NCBI GenBank assembly: GCA_016186525.1
Contig: JACPLM010000017.1
Span: 1-20,225 of the forward strand
Reading direction: 5' to 3'
DNA from: Candidatus Nealsoniibacteriota bacterium
Lineage (GTDB): Bacteria; Patescibacteriota; Minisyncoccia; Minisyncoccales; MHMH01
DNA length: 20,225 nucleotides
In this document: piece by piece, positions 1-6,727 of the stretch
How positions within the stretch are numbered: position 1 is the first letter of the stretch
Layout of the letters: each line of letters starts with the position of its first letter
Translations under genes and position numbers: made by a program
The notes under the pieces: generated by a model
Database searches by the model: none
Seen by the model: the letters and a program-made list of their open reading frames with translations, nothing else
Told to the model about the DNA's origin: nothing

Positions 1-51
1 AAAACCGTTATACCTGAAAGGGTATCAGAGGTTCGAATCCTCTCGCCTCCG
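1..51 (+). tRNA. tRNA-Ser, 3' part (5' end outside window)
   Basis: The window opens in the anticodon loop/stem of a class II tRNA. A long variable arm is visible (ATACC at 10-14 pairs with GGTAT at 21-25). The T arm is AGAGG-TTCGAAT-CCTCT (27-43), followed by the 3' acceptor strand CGCCTCC (44-50) and discriminator G51. A long variable arm with G73 fits serine rather than leucine (A73). CCA is not encoded; CTT follows. The bases AAAACCG at the start suit a serine NGA anticodon, but the anticodon itself is mostly cut off, so the isoacceptor is not certain. Confidence 0.85.
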
Positions 52-76
52 CTTTGATCGAGGATATAATGTAAAT

Positions 77-104
77 TTGACACAATCTTTTAAAAAGCTA
101 AAAT
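77..104 (+). promoter_or_regulatory. sigma70-type promoter of hicBA, probably leaderless
   Basis: A perfect -35 TTGACA (77-82) lies 16 bp before TAAAAT (99-104). The expected transcription start, about 7 nt after the -10, falls at 111-113, which is the hicB ATG itself. No ribosome binding site precedes the ATG. The mRNA is therefore inferred to be leaderless or nearly so. Confidence 0.6.
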
Positions 105-112
105 AAAATTGT

Positions 113-334
113 ATGGCAAGGCAATTTACAGCAATATATAAAAAAAGCGGAAAATGGTATTTAGGCTGGATAGAAGAAATTCCCGGAGTTAATACCCAAG
201 GTAAAACTCTTGAAGAAGTAAAAGAAAACCTCAAAGAGGCTCTTTTATTGATTTTAGAAACAAACAAAATTATTAATAAAAGAGAAGTTTCCGGGGGGAG
301 AATTATTCGCGAGCCTCTTTCAGTTTCTTTATAA
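113..334 (+). CDS. hicB: HicB-family antitoxin
   Basis: A 73-residue protein resembling the short, single-domain HicB antitoxins (degenerate RNase H-like fold). The N-terminal stretch FTAIYKKSGKWYLGWIEEIPGV, split here as FTAIYKKSGKWY and LGWIEEIPGV, followed by a TLEEVKENLKEAL helix, is the usual HicB pattern. Such proteins bind and neutralise HicA and often repress their own promoter. The C-terminal DNA-binding extension of longer HicBs is missing. Its stop TAA overlaps the hicA ATG by one base, so the two are translationally coupled. HicB-first order is less common than hicAB but occurs. It lies directly after a tRNA-Ser gene. Family assignment is by sequence pattern only. Confidence 0.8.
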   Translation: MARQFTAIYKKSGKWYLGWIEEIPGVNTQGKTLEEVKENLKEALLLILETNKIINKREVSGGRIIREPLSVSL

Positions 335-522
335 TGAAGCGAAAAGTTTTAATCCAATATTTGCTTAAAAATAAATGTATTCTCATCAGAGAGGGCGCAA
401 AACATAGCGTCTTTTTTAATCCTTTAATGAGAAGATCTTCGACCCTTCCTCGCCATAGTGAAATTGATAATTTTTTGGCAAAGAAAATTTGCCGAGATCT
501 TGGCGTTGGGCCCAAGATTTAA
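334..522 (+). CDS. hicA: HicA-family mRNA interferase toxin
   Basis: A 62-residue basic protein with the HicA (YcfA) double-stranded RNA-binding-like fold pattern: an N-terminal helix (KVLIQYLLKNKCILIREG), the GAKHSVF strand carrying the expected catalytic His24, then STLPRHSEIDNFLAKKICRDLGV at the C-terminus. HicA toxins cleave mRNA during stress and are held in check by HicB. The length is normal for the family. The start codon overlaps the hicB stop (TAATG). The following gene begins 16 bases downstream, so the hibernation factor could be co-transcribed. No lesion is seen, so the module looks intact. Confidence 0.82.
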   Translation: MKRKVLIQYLLKNKCILIREGAKHSVFFNPLMRRSSTLPRHSEIDNFLAKKICRDLGVGPKI

Positions 523-538
523 TTATAAGAATAAACAC

Positions 539-853
539 ATGACCACGAGATTTTATTTTAAAAACATCAAAGAATCAGATAAGCAGCTTCTGGAAGCATA
601 TTTTCAGGAGAAAAAGATCGCTCGTTTGGAGAAATTGCTCTTACGCGGCAATTTAGAGCTGGCCAAGTTTGCCGTTGACGCAAAATATCATGAGCGCCAC
701 AGCATTTTCATTATCCGGCTTGGTTTGAACTTTGCCGGTAAGGACTTAAGGAGCGAAGAAAAAAGCCACAGCAGTTTGCTGGAGGCGTTTGATCTGGCTT
801 TTGACCGTATCATTAATCAATTGCGTAAAGTGGAGAGCAAAAAACACGATTAA
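539..853 (+). CDS. hpf: short ribosome hibernation promoting factor (HPF/RaiA family)
   Basis: A 104-residue protein matching the S30AE/sigma54-modulation family. These proteins bind the 30S subunit and inactivate or dimerise ribosomes in starved cells. The C-terminal half, IRLGLNFAGKDLRSEEKS followed by LLEAFDLAFDRIINQLRKVESKK, shows the characteristic beta strand and final helix with basic tail. The C-terminal dimerisation domain of long HPF is absent. ATG 539 is chosen because an upstream ATG at 458 would overlap hicA by 65 bases and add unrelated residues. TATAAG (524-529) lies 9 bases before this ATG and could be a -10 for a leaderless message, though no good -35 is seen. Placement next to hicBA groups two stress-linked translation inhibitors. 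Confidence 0.8.
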   Translation: MTTRFYFKNIKESDKQLLEAYFQEKKIARLEKLLLRGNLELAKFAVDAKYHERHSIFIIRLGLNFAGKDLRSEEKSHSSLLEAFDLAFDRIINQLRKVESKKHD

Positions 854-870
854 GTGGTACAATAATAGTG

Positions 871-885
871 CGGGGACTTGCCCCG
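871..885 (+). terminator. GC-rich hairpin after hpf, weak terminator candidate
   Basis: CGGGG (871-875) pairs with CCCCG (881-885) around ACTTG, 17 bases after the hpf stop. There is no T tract straight after it; TTTT comes only at 900-903. It may be a weak terminator or a small palindromic repeat. Confidence 0.35.
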
Positions 886-899
886 AGCAGGCCGAAGGG

Positions 900-937
900 T
901 TTTCCACAATGCTCTTTTACCTTAAAAATGGTACAAT
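900..937 (+). promoter_or_regulatory. promoter-like element before pilM
   Basis: TTTTCCACA (900-908) is followed 20 bp later by the extended -10 TGGTACAATA (929-938, -10 hexamer TACAAT at 932-937). The pilM ATG is at 945, so a start about 7 nt after the -10 gives a leaderless mRNA. The same two blocks with the same 20-bp gap occur before the pilin gene (7941-7979). A second exact TGGTACAATA lies at 855-864. No canonical -35 is visible, and the TTTTCCACA block may take that role or be an activator site. Confidence 0.5.
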
Positions 938-944
938 ATAAGCG

Positions 945-2018
945 ATGATACAGATTAGAAGTTTTATTAGCGGTTCTAAGAGCGCGATTGGGGTTGATAT
1001 CGGCACCTCGGCTATTAAAATTGTAGAACTGTCGCAGCAGGGAAAGAGGATAAAATTAGACAATTATGGAGAAATGGAGGCTACCGCTTTGTATGAAAAA
1101 CCATTCAGGAGTTTTGAAAAAAGCACTTTGACTATTTCCAGCAGCGATGTGGTTAGGGCGATTACCGCGGTTTTAAAGGAAGCGCGCATAAAAACTGCCA
1201 AAGCTTATTTCTCCATCCCTGATTTTTCCACTTTTTTTACCACATTCCGTTTGCCTTCAATGACAGAAGAGGAATTGCCCAAAGCCGTCCAGTATGAAGC
1301 TCGCCAGCATATACCCCTGCCCCTGTCTGAAGTAGTTCTCGATTGGCAGCTTATCGGCAAAAAGTCGTCCGATCATAAAATAAACGATTTTGACGTTTTA
1401 TTGGTGGCTGTGCCTAATGAGGTAATCCGCCAATATCAAGATATCGCCAAATTTACCAAACTAGAGATCGTAGCTATGGAGGCCGAAGTTTTCGGCTTAG
1501 CCCGAGCTCTTGTGGCACCAGAAGATAAGTCGTCAATAATGCTTATTGATATTGGCGCAAGAAGCACAACTATCAGCATTGTTGACCAAGGCACAGTGAA
1601 GGTTTCCCACAGTTTTGATACAGCTGGCAACGATTTTACCAATTTAATATCCCGAGGGCTTAGCTTAGGCATAGGAGAAGCCGAAGAGACGAAAAAGAAA
1701 CAAGGTATTTTAACCGGGACACTGGCTGTGAAGGAGTCGATCTTGCCGATGATTGATTTGATCTTGAGCGAGGCAAAAAAAATTTCCCAAAATTTCTATT
1801 TAAGCAGCAATAAAAAAAATCAAAAAATTATTTTAGCCGGCGGTTCGGCTTTTATGCCAGGATTGGCTGATTATTTTTCAGAAACCATGGAAGTGAGCGT
1901 GGAGATTGCCAATCCCTTTGCAAATCTTTATTACCCGCCCATTTTAGAAGATGTTTTAAGAAAGATGGGGCCAAGCTATGCTATTGCCGTAGGAGCGGCA
2001 ATGAGAGGATTAGAGTGA
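945..2018 (+). CDS. pilM: PilM-like actin-fold pilus assembly ATPase
   Basis: A 357-residue cytoplasmic protein of the PilM/FtsA-like actin superfamily. The phosphate-1 loop is IGVDIGTSAIKIVEL near the N-terminus. The phosphate-2 region is IMLIDIGARSTTISIVDQG and the adenosine motif is ILAGGSAFMPGL near the C-terminus. In type IV pilus systems PilM binds the cytoplasmic N-terminus of PilN and links the inner-membrane alignment complex to the motor ATPases. Here PilN follows after 55 bases, as expected. The length is normal. The ATG sits 7 bases after a promoter-like TACAAT and has no Shine-Dalgarno sequence. The gene ends in TGA, showing that TGA is a stop in this genome. Confidence 0.9.
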   Translation: MIQIRSFISGSKSAIGVDIGTSAIKIVELSQQGKRIKLDNYGEMEATALYEKPFRSFEKSTLTISSSDVVRAITAVLKEARIKTAKAYFSIPDFSTFFTTFRLPSMTEEELPKAVQYEARQHIPLPLSEVVLDWQLIGKKSSDHKINDFDVLLVAVPNEVIRQYQDIAKFTKLEIVAMEAEVFGLARALVAPEDKSSIMLIDIGARSTTISIVDQGTVKVSHSFDTAGNDFTNLISRGLSLGIGEAEETKKKQGILTGTLAVKESILPMIDLILSEAKKISQNFYLSSNKKNQKIILAGGSAFMPGLADYFSETMEVSVEIANPFANLYYPPILEDVLRKMGPSYAIAVGAAMRGLE

Positions 2019-2073
2019 GATAAAAACTTCAACATTTATTGAAAATTTAAAATTGATAATTGAAAATTAAGCC
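2019..2073 (+). repeat. AT-rich repeat before pilN, arm of an inverted pair
   Basis: AAAATTGATAATTGAAAATT (2049-2068) is the exact reverse complement of 3416-3435, just after the PilP-like gene. It belongs to the TTTTCAATT/AATTGAAAA repeat family also found at 3416-3535 and inside the prepilin peptidase gene. Confidence 0.7.
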
Positions 2074-2613
2074 ATGGTGGATATTATCCCCAAAAAAACA
2101 GAAAGAGAAATGCCGTTTCAAAATATTGCGCTTTTCGTTGCGGGCGCTTTATTGCTGTCCGCAATTTTGGGATACGTAATTTTAATTAGAGCGGAAGCTG
2201 TTGCATTATCTGCCCAGCAAGATTTGGAAGCCGCAATCGCCAAAGTGGGTACAAAAGATGATAGGGAGACAGAAACGAAAGTCCGCAATTATGAAAAGGC
2301 AATTAAGGATTTGGCAAGTTTAACCGGCGGCAGCGCCAAGCCCTCGCAATTTTTTAATAATTTTGAAAATTTAGTCCACCCCAAGGTTTGGTTTTCATCA
2401 TTTGAATTAGATGCGGCTTTGAGGCAGGCCGCTATTAAGGGCAACACAGTAGATTTTCAAACTTTGGAGCAGCAATTGGTTTTTCTTCAGAGCAAAACAG
2501 ATTTAATAGAAGCTCTGGAATTATCCGACATCGGCCTAAGGGAAGATGGCGGAGTGGAATTTTCCCTTAATCTGACTTTGGCACCGAAGATTTTTAACAC
2601 TATAGAAGAGTAA
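2074..2613 (+). CDS. pilN: PilN-like inner-membrane pilus assembly protein
   Basis: A 179-residue bitopic protein: a short cytoplasmic N-terminus (MVDIIPKKTEREMP), one membrane helix at about residues 17-38 (IALFVAGALLLSAILGYVILI), a predicted helical stalk, then an alpha/beta ferredoxin-like domain at the C-terminus. This is the PilN/GspL-C architecture, with the N-terminal tail expected to dock on PilM and the outer part to pair with PilO. Sequence similarity to characterised PilN is low, so the call rests on topology and position between pilM and pilO. There is no Shine-Dalgarno sequence. The start follows a dispersed AT-rich repeat, so its exact position is less certain (GTG 2077 is an alternative). 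Confidence 0.75.
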   Translation: MVDIIPKKTEREMPFQNIALFVAGALLLSAILGYVILIRAEAVALSAQQDLEAAIAKVGTKDDRETETKVRNYEKAIKDLASLTGGSAKPSQFFNNFENLVHPKVWFSSFELDAALRQAAIKGNTVDFQTLEQQLVFLQSKTDLIEALELSDIGLREDGGVEFSLNLTLAPKIFNTIEE

Positions 2614-2617
2614 AAAT

Positions 2618-3130
2618 ATGCCGCGCCGTTTAATGATTATTATTATAATGCTTATAGCCGCTCTGATCTTGGGGTTTTTCTTTGTTTGGCCGGAATACCA
2701 GGATTTTCAGCTAATTCAGACAGAGTCCGCTCAGAAAAAAACAGAATTAGATTCTAAGGCAGATTATTACGATTACTTTAAAAAGACATGGGAGGGGCTT
2801 GAAAAATATAAAGACGCCCTCTCTAAGGTGGATAATGCCATACCGCAAACTTACTCCCTGCCTTCTTTATTTAATTACCTCCAAGAGACGGCTGGCGAGT
2901 CTGGCTTAGTTTTGGAAGATTTAAATTTCCGGGGCATTGCCGGCGAGAATACTAAAGAAATAAGCTTTGGCCTTCAGGTTTCCGGCAGTTATAACTCTTT
3001 CAAGAGCCTCCTTTCCTCCCTGGAAAATTCAATAAGGATATTTAAGGTTAAAAGCGTGAGTTTTTCTTCGCCGAAAAAGGGTGAAAAATCATTTTCTTTT
3101 GATTTAGAAGTAGCAACTTACAGTTATTAA
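2618..3130 (+). CDS. pilO: PilO-like inner-membrane pilus assembly protein
   Basis: A 170-residue protein with a single N-terminal membrane helix (about residues 5-25, MIIIIMLIAALILGFFFVWP), a coiled-coil segment (QTESAQKKTELDSKADYYD) and a C-terminal ferredoxin-like domain. The motif LPSLFNYLQETAGESGLVLE followed by the pattern SGSYNSFKSLLSSLENS is typical of PilO, where this domain dimerises with PilN. It starts 4 bases after pilN stops, consistent with one transcript and a fixed 1:1 ratio. Confidence 0.8.
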   Translation: MPRRLMIIIIMLIAALILGFFFVWPEYQDFQLIQTESAQKKTELDSKADYYDYFKKTWEGLEKYKDALSKVDNAIPQTYSLPSLFNYLQETAGESGLVLEDLNFRGIAGENTKEISFGLQVSGSYNSFKSLLSSLENSIRIFKVKSVSFSSPKKGEKSFSFDLEVATYSY

Positions 3131-3133
3131 TTT

Positions 3134-3415
3134 ATGGCGATAACAATTACTCAAGAAAGAAAAAAACAAAGATACCTGATTTTAGCTGCCGCTTTGATCA
3201 TTTTTATTACTATTTTTGTCATTTGGCAGGGGTTTTCCCGCCGCGAGAAAGCGGGATCGGCGCCTCTGGCGGCGCCCACTGCCTATGTTCTTCCGAGAAT
3301 AGACATAGATTTTAAATTTTTGGAAAATTTTAACGCTAAAACACTTCAGCCGTTTAAAGAAATAAGCGGGTTCCAGGGAAAATTCGGAAGAGAGAACCCA
3401 TTCACGCCATATTAA
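3134..3415 (+). CDS. small membrane protein in the PilP position
   Basis: A 93-residue protein with a basic N-terminus (TQERKKQRY), one membrane helix (about 14-33, LILAAALIIFITIFVIWQGF), a short linker and a C-terminal tail ending GRENPFTPY. That ending resembles the RDPF motif at the start of PilP/GspC-type extra-membrane segments. PilP proper is a lipoprotein binding PilQ. No lipobox or secretin is present here, so this is at most a reduced functional analogue. The linker after the helix is encoded by two GC-rich hairpins (3236-3256 and 3259-3276), unlike the flanking AT-rich coding sequence. Position immediately after pilO and before the repeat suggests co-transcription. Confidence 0.6.
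   Translation: MAITITQERKKQRYLILAAALIIFITIFVIWQGFSRREKAGSAPLAAPTAYVLPRIDIDFKFLENFNAKTLQPFKEISGFQGKFGRENPFTPY
3236..3276 (+). repeat. two tandem GC-rich hairpins inside the PilP-like gene
   Basis: TCCCGC (3236-3241) pairs with GCGGGA (3251-3256), then GGCGCC (3259-3264) with GGCGCC (3271-3276). They encode the linker SRREKAGSAPLAAP just after the membrane helix. Confidence 0.6.
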
Positions 3416-3535
3416 AATTTTCAATTATCAATTTTCAATTATCAATAAACGTTACAATTTTCAATGTTTCAAATCGGTTTGAAAATTAAGTTATTGAAAA
3501 TTCATTGTAAATTAGAAATTGTAAATTGAAAATTA
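3416..3535 (+). repeat. large AT-rich imperfect inverted repeat between the PilP-like gene and pilB
   Basis: About 120 bases made of TTTTCAATT/ATCAATT units on the left and their complements (ATTGAAAATT, AAATTGAAAATT) on the right. The fold is centred on TTTCAAA-TCGG-TTTGAAA (3467-3484). Its first 20 bases, 3416-3435, are the exact reverse complement of 2049-2068. No promoter or terminator is obvious in it. It may act as an mRNA structure or be a dispersed chromosomal repeat. Confidence 0.65.
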
Positions 3536-3543
3536 ACAAAGAA

Positions 3544-5271
3544 ATGACCTTACTAGAATACTTATTTAAAAAAGACATCATTGACCGCGAAAAACGCGGC
3601 GCTTTGGAATATGAAATTAAAACTTCCGGCAAGACGGAAGAGGAGGTTATTATAGAAAGGGGGATTATACCAGAAAAGCCATTATTTGATTTTAAGAGCC
3701 AAAATTTAAAGATTCCCCTAAGAGATGTGGCGCCAGAAGATGTCGTTCTGAAAGTTTTAGAATTGATTCCTTACGATTCAGCCAAGTATTATAAAATGAT
3801 TCCTATCAGCAAGAAAGATGATCAGATAGATATAGGCATGGTTTATCCGGAAGATCTTAAAGCTCAAGAGGCCTTGAAGTTTTTATCGCGCCAGGCGAAA
3901 TTCAGCTATAAAATTTTCTTAATCACTCTTACTAATTTTGATAATATTTCAAAGCAGTACAGGTCATTGAAAGAAGAGGTGGAAAAAGCTTTAACGGAAT
4001 TAGAGGTGGAATTGAAAACCGGAGAAGCTGGGGAGGCCCCGATGAAAAAAACCGAATTTGAGAGAAAAGCCGAAGAGGCCCCGGTAACTAAAATAGTGGC
4101 GGTGATTTTAAGGCATGCCGTGGAGGGCTCGGCTTCAGATATTCATGTTGAGCCCACCAAAAAAGATTTAAGGGTAAGATTCAGGCTTGACGGAATTTTG
4201 CACGCCAGCCTTATTCTGCCGCTTAAGGTGCATCCTGCGGTGGTGGCCAGAATTAAAATTCTTTCAAATTTAAAGATTGATGAAACGCGGCTTCCCCAAG
4301 ACGGCAGATTCAGCATTAATATCGGAGAAAAAAATATTGACTTCAGGGTTTCTACCTTGCCCACCACCTTGGGAGAAAAAGTCGTGTTGCGTATTTTAGA
4401 CCCTTCGCAGGGATTAGTGTCCCTTGAGAGCTTGGGATTGAGAGTTAGAAATCTTGAAATTCTTAAAAGGGCCATTCAGAGGCCTTACGGCATGATTTTA
4501 TCTACCGGGCCTACGGGATCGGGCAAAACCACAACTCTTTATTCCGTTTTGCATCTTTTAAATAAAATCGGGGTCAATATTATTACATTAGAGGATCCGG
4601 TCGAGTATTTTATAGAAGGCATCAATCAGTCGCAAGTCAAGCCGGAAATTGGCTACACTTTTGCAACGGGCCTGCGGCATATTTTAAGGCAAGATCCGAA
4701 TGTTATCATGGTTGGCGAAATCAGGGACGGGGAAACAGCCAGTTTGGCCGTCAACGCCGCCTTGACCGGCCATATTGTTTTATCTACTCTGCACACCAAT
4801 AACGCCTTGGGAGTTATTCCAAGATTGATTGATTTGGGAGTGGCTCCATTCTTAATGCCTTCAAGCTTGAGCGTAGCCATTGCCCAGAGGCTGGCAAGGC
4901 GGCTTTGCCCGCACTGCAAAAAAGAAGCAAGTCCCAATCCTAAAGTCAAAGAGATGATTATTTCAGAGTTGAGCGTTTTGCCGCCTTCGGCTAAAGAAGA
5001 TATAAAATTATCAAAATCATTTAAAATTTATGAGCCGGTCGGCTGCGCTAAATGCCGTTCTGAAGGGTATTCGGGCAGAATCGCTTTTTTTGAAGTTTTA
5101 GAAATGACTCCGCAGTTGGCAGAAATTATTTTGAAAGAACCAACCGAGTCTAAAATCAAAGAAGAAGCTTTCAGGCAGGGCATGATTACAATGAAGCAAG
5201 ACGGCATGTTAAAAGTATTGGGAGGGGTCACCTCATTAGCCGAAGTTTTAAGAGTAGCCGAAGAAAAGTAA
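3544..5271 (+). CDS. pilB: PilB-like pilus extension ATPase
   Basis: A 575-residue GspE/PilB secretion ATPase that powers pilin polymerisation at the inner membrane. An N-terminal MshEN-like region covers roughly residues 1-150. Then comes the PAS-like N2 domain with VEGSASDIHVEP, Walker A GPTGSGKT with Lys328, the Asp box around LEDPVEY, Walker B around VIMVGEIRD (Glu392) and the His box LSTLHTNNA. The zinc tetracysteine Cys455/458/501/504 is typical of PilB and absent from PilT. ATG 3544 is preferred over TTG 3526 because the TTG lies inside the AT-rich repeat; neither has a Shine-Dalgarno sequence. The length is normal for the family. Confidence 0.93.
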   Translation: MTLLEYLFKKDIIDREKRGALEYEIKTSGKTEEEVIIERGIIPEKPLFDFKSQNLKIPLRDVAPEDVVLKVLELIPYDSAKYYKMIPISKKDDQIDIGMVYPEDLKAQEALKFLSRQAKFSYKIFLITLTNFDNISKQYRSLKEEVEKALTELEVELKTGEAGEAPMKKTEFERKAEEAPVTKIVAVILRHAVEGSASDIHVEPTKKDLRVRFRLDGILHASLILPLKVHPAVVARIKILSNLKIDETRLPQDGRFSINIGEKNIDFRVSTLPTTLGEKVVLRILDPSQGLVSLESLGLRVRNLEILKRAIQRPYGMILSTGPTGSGKTTTLYSVLHLLNKIGVNIITLEDPVEYFIEGINQSQVKPEIGYTFATGLRHILRQDPNVIMVGEIRDGETASLAVNAALTGHIVLSTLHTNNALGVIPRLIDLGVAPFLMPSSLSVAIAQRLARRLCPHCKKEASPNPKVKEMIISELSVLPPSAKEDIKLSKSFKIYEPVGCAKCRSEGYSGRIAFFEVLEMTPQLAEIILKEPTESKIKEEAFRQGMITMKQDGMLKVLGGVTSLAEVLRVAEEK

Positions 5272-5281
5272 TAATATTATT

Positions 5282-5650
5282 ATGCCTAAAAAAATTATAT
5301 TAGTTGAAGACGATCCTTTTTTGGCCGATATTTATGGCACCAAATTGAAAGAAGCCGGTTTTAATATTGAGGTGGTGGTGGAAGGCGACGGAGTTATCCC
5401 GAAGATTAAAGAAAAAAAGCCGGATTTATTAATTTTGGATATTGTTTTGCCGCATCTCGACGGTTGGGAAATAATACGGCAGATTAAAGAAGACGAAGAT
5501 TTAAAAGATTTAAAGATTATGATCCTTTCCAATCTCGGCCAAAAAAATGAAGTGGAAAAAGGCATAAAACTCGGGGCAGTCAAATATCTTATCAAAGCCC
5601 ACTACACTCCAAGCGAAATAACAGCGGAAATTAAAAAAATTTTGAAATAA
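5282..5650 (+). CDS. stand-alone CheY-like receiver protein
   Basis: A 122-residue single receiver domain with no output domain. The acidic pair is Glu9-Asp10-Asp11 (LVEDDPF) and the phospho-acceptor is Asp53 (LLILDIVLPHLDGWE). The Ser of ILSNLG and the Lys of YLIKA complete the active site, so it should be phosphorylatable. It sits 10 bases after pilB and 6 before pilT, between the two motor ATPases, in the same apparent transcript. By analogy with PilG/PilH it may tune extension versus retraction, but no kinase gene is in the window. That role is inferred from context only. Confidence 0.88.
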   Translation: MPKKIILVEDDPFLADIYGTKLKEAGFNIEVVVEGDGVIPKIKEKKPDLLILDIVLPHLDGWEIIRQIKEDEDLKDLKIMILSNLGQKNEVEKGIKLGAVKYLIKAHYTPSEITAEIKKILK

Positions 5651-5656
5651 TGAAAT

Positions 5657-6727
5657 ATGGCAAACAATAATAGCTACCTCAAGACATTATTGGACCTAAC
5701 CCGCAAGTCGCAGGCATCGGATTTGCATTTGTCGGTGGACCATCCGCCAGTTTTAAGAATTGACGGCAATATTGTGCCGTTATTGAAAGAAAAAGTTCTT
5801 TCTCCGGAAGACACTCTTGCTTTAGCTAAATCTTTGATGTCAGAAAGCCAGTACGAAAGATTTTTAGAAGAGAAAGAAATGGATTTTTCTTATGATTTTG
5901 ACGATAAAGTCAGATTCAGGGTTAATGTTTTTTTTCAAAAAGGGGCTGTCGCCTGCGCTTTAAGATTGATCCCGTCTAAAATCAAAAGCATAGATGAATT
6001 GAATTTGCCCCCGATTCTGCATAATTTCACCAGAGCCAATCAGGGGTTTGTTTTGGTTACCGGCCCTTCGGGGCAGGGCAAGTCCGCGACTTTAGCCGCT
6101 TTAATTGACGAGATTAATCATCAAAGATCCGATCATATAATAACCATTGAAGATCCGATAGAATATATTTTCACAGACGACAGGTCGATAGTTGACCAAA
6201 GGGAGGTTTATCAAGACACTTTGAGTTTTACTAAGGCATTAAAGTCTACTTTCAGGCAGGACCCCGATGTTATTATGGTCGGAGAAATGAGAGATCCGGA
6301 AACCATGTCTATCGCCATAACAGCTGCTGAAACCGGGCATTTGGTTTTTGCAACCTTGCATACGAACTCTGCCGCTCAAACGGTTCACCGCATTGTCGAT
6401 TCCTTTCCGCCGGAGCAGCAAAGCCAGATTAGATCACAATTGTCAGGGTCTCTTCTGGGAATAATATCCCAGAGATTGGTTCCGAGGATTAAGGGAGGGT
6501 TGATTCCGGCATGCGAGATTTTGGTTTCCACTCCAGCTGTCGCCAACTTGATAAGAGAGGGTAAAATTCATGAAATTCCTATGGTGATGGATACTTCAGT
6601 TGAAGCTGGGATGATGTCCCTAAACCGATCACTTGCTTTTTTAGTGAAAGCCAAGGAAATTTCTCCGGAAAGCGCCGTTAATTATTCTTTAAATCCCTTA
6701 GAACTTAGGAGCTTTGTTAAACAATGA
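5657..6727 (+). CDS. pilT: PilT-like pilus retraction ATPase
   Basis: A 356-residue PilT/PilU-type ATPase that depolymerises pili. It has the N-terminal ASDLHLSVDHPPVLRIDG PAS-like domain, Walker A GPSGQGKS (Lys142, with Gln where Ser is usual), the Asp box TIEDPIEYIF, Walker B VIMVGEMRDPET and the His box ATLHTNSA. The PilT-type C-terminal motif ANLIREGKIHEIP is followed by GMMSLNRSLAFLV. It lacks the zinc cysteines of PilB, which separates the two. The stop overlaps the pilC start by four bases (ATGA). The C-terminus is intact, so retraction ability is plausible. Confidence 0.92.
   Translation: MANNNSYLKTLLDLTRKSQASDLHLSVDHPPVLRIDGNIVPLLKEKVLSPEDTLALAKSLMSESQYERFLEEKEMDFSYDFDDKVRFRVNVFFQKGAVACALRLIPSKIKSIDELNLPPILHNFTRANQGFVLVTGPSGQGKSATLAALIDEINHQRSDHIITIEDPIEYIFTDDRSIVDQREVYQDTLSFTKALKSTFRQDPDVIMVGEMRDPETMSIAITAAETGHLVFATLHTNSAAQTVHRIVDSFPPEQQSQIRSQLSGSLLGIISQRLVPRIKGGLIPACEILVSTPAVANLIREGKIHEIPMVMDTSVEAGMMSLNRSLAFLVKAKEISPESAVNYSLNPLELRSFVKQ

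Noticed and set aside
458..538. Longer hpf starting at ATG 458
   Set aside because: It would overlap hicA by 65 bases and add residues unlike the HPF family; ATG 539 gives the normal N-terminus.
2049..3435. pilN-pilO-PilP segment as a transposon
   Set aside because: There is no transposase, the genes belong to the conserved pilus order, and the flanking repeat is a dispersed AT-rich family.
3526..3543. TTG start for pilB
   Set aside because: The TTG is part of the AT-rich repeat; ATG 3544 gives the expected MTLLEYLF start.
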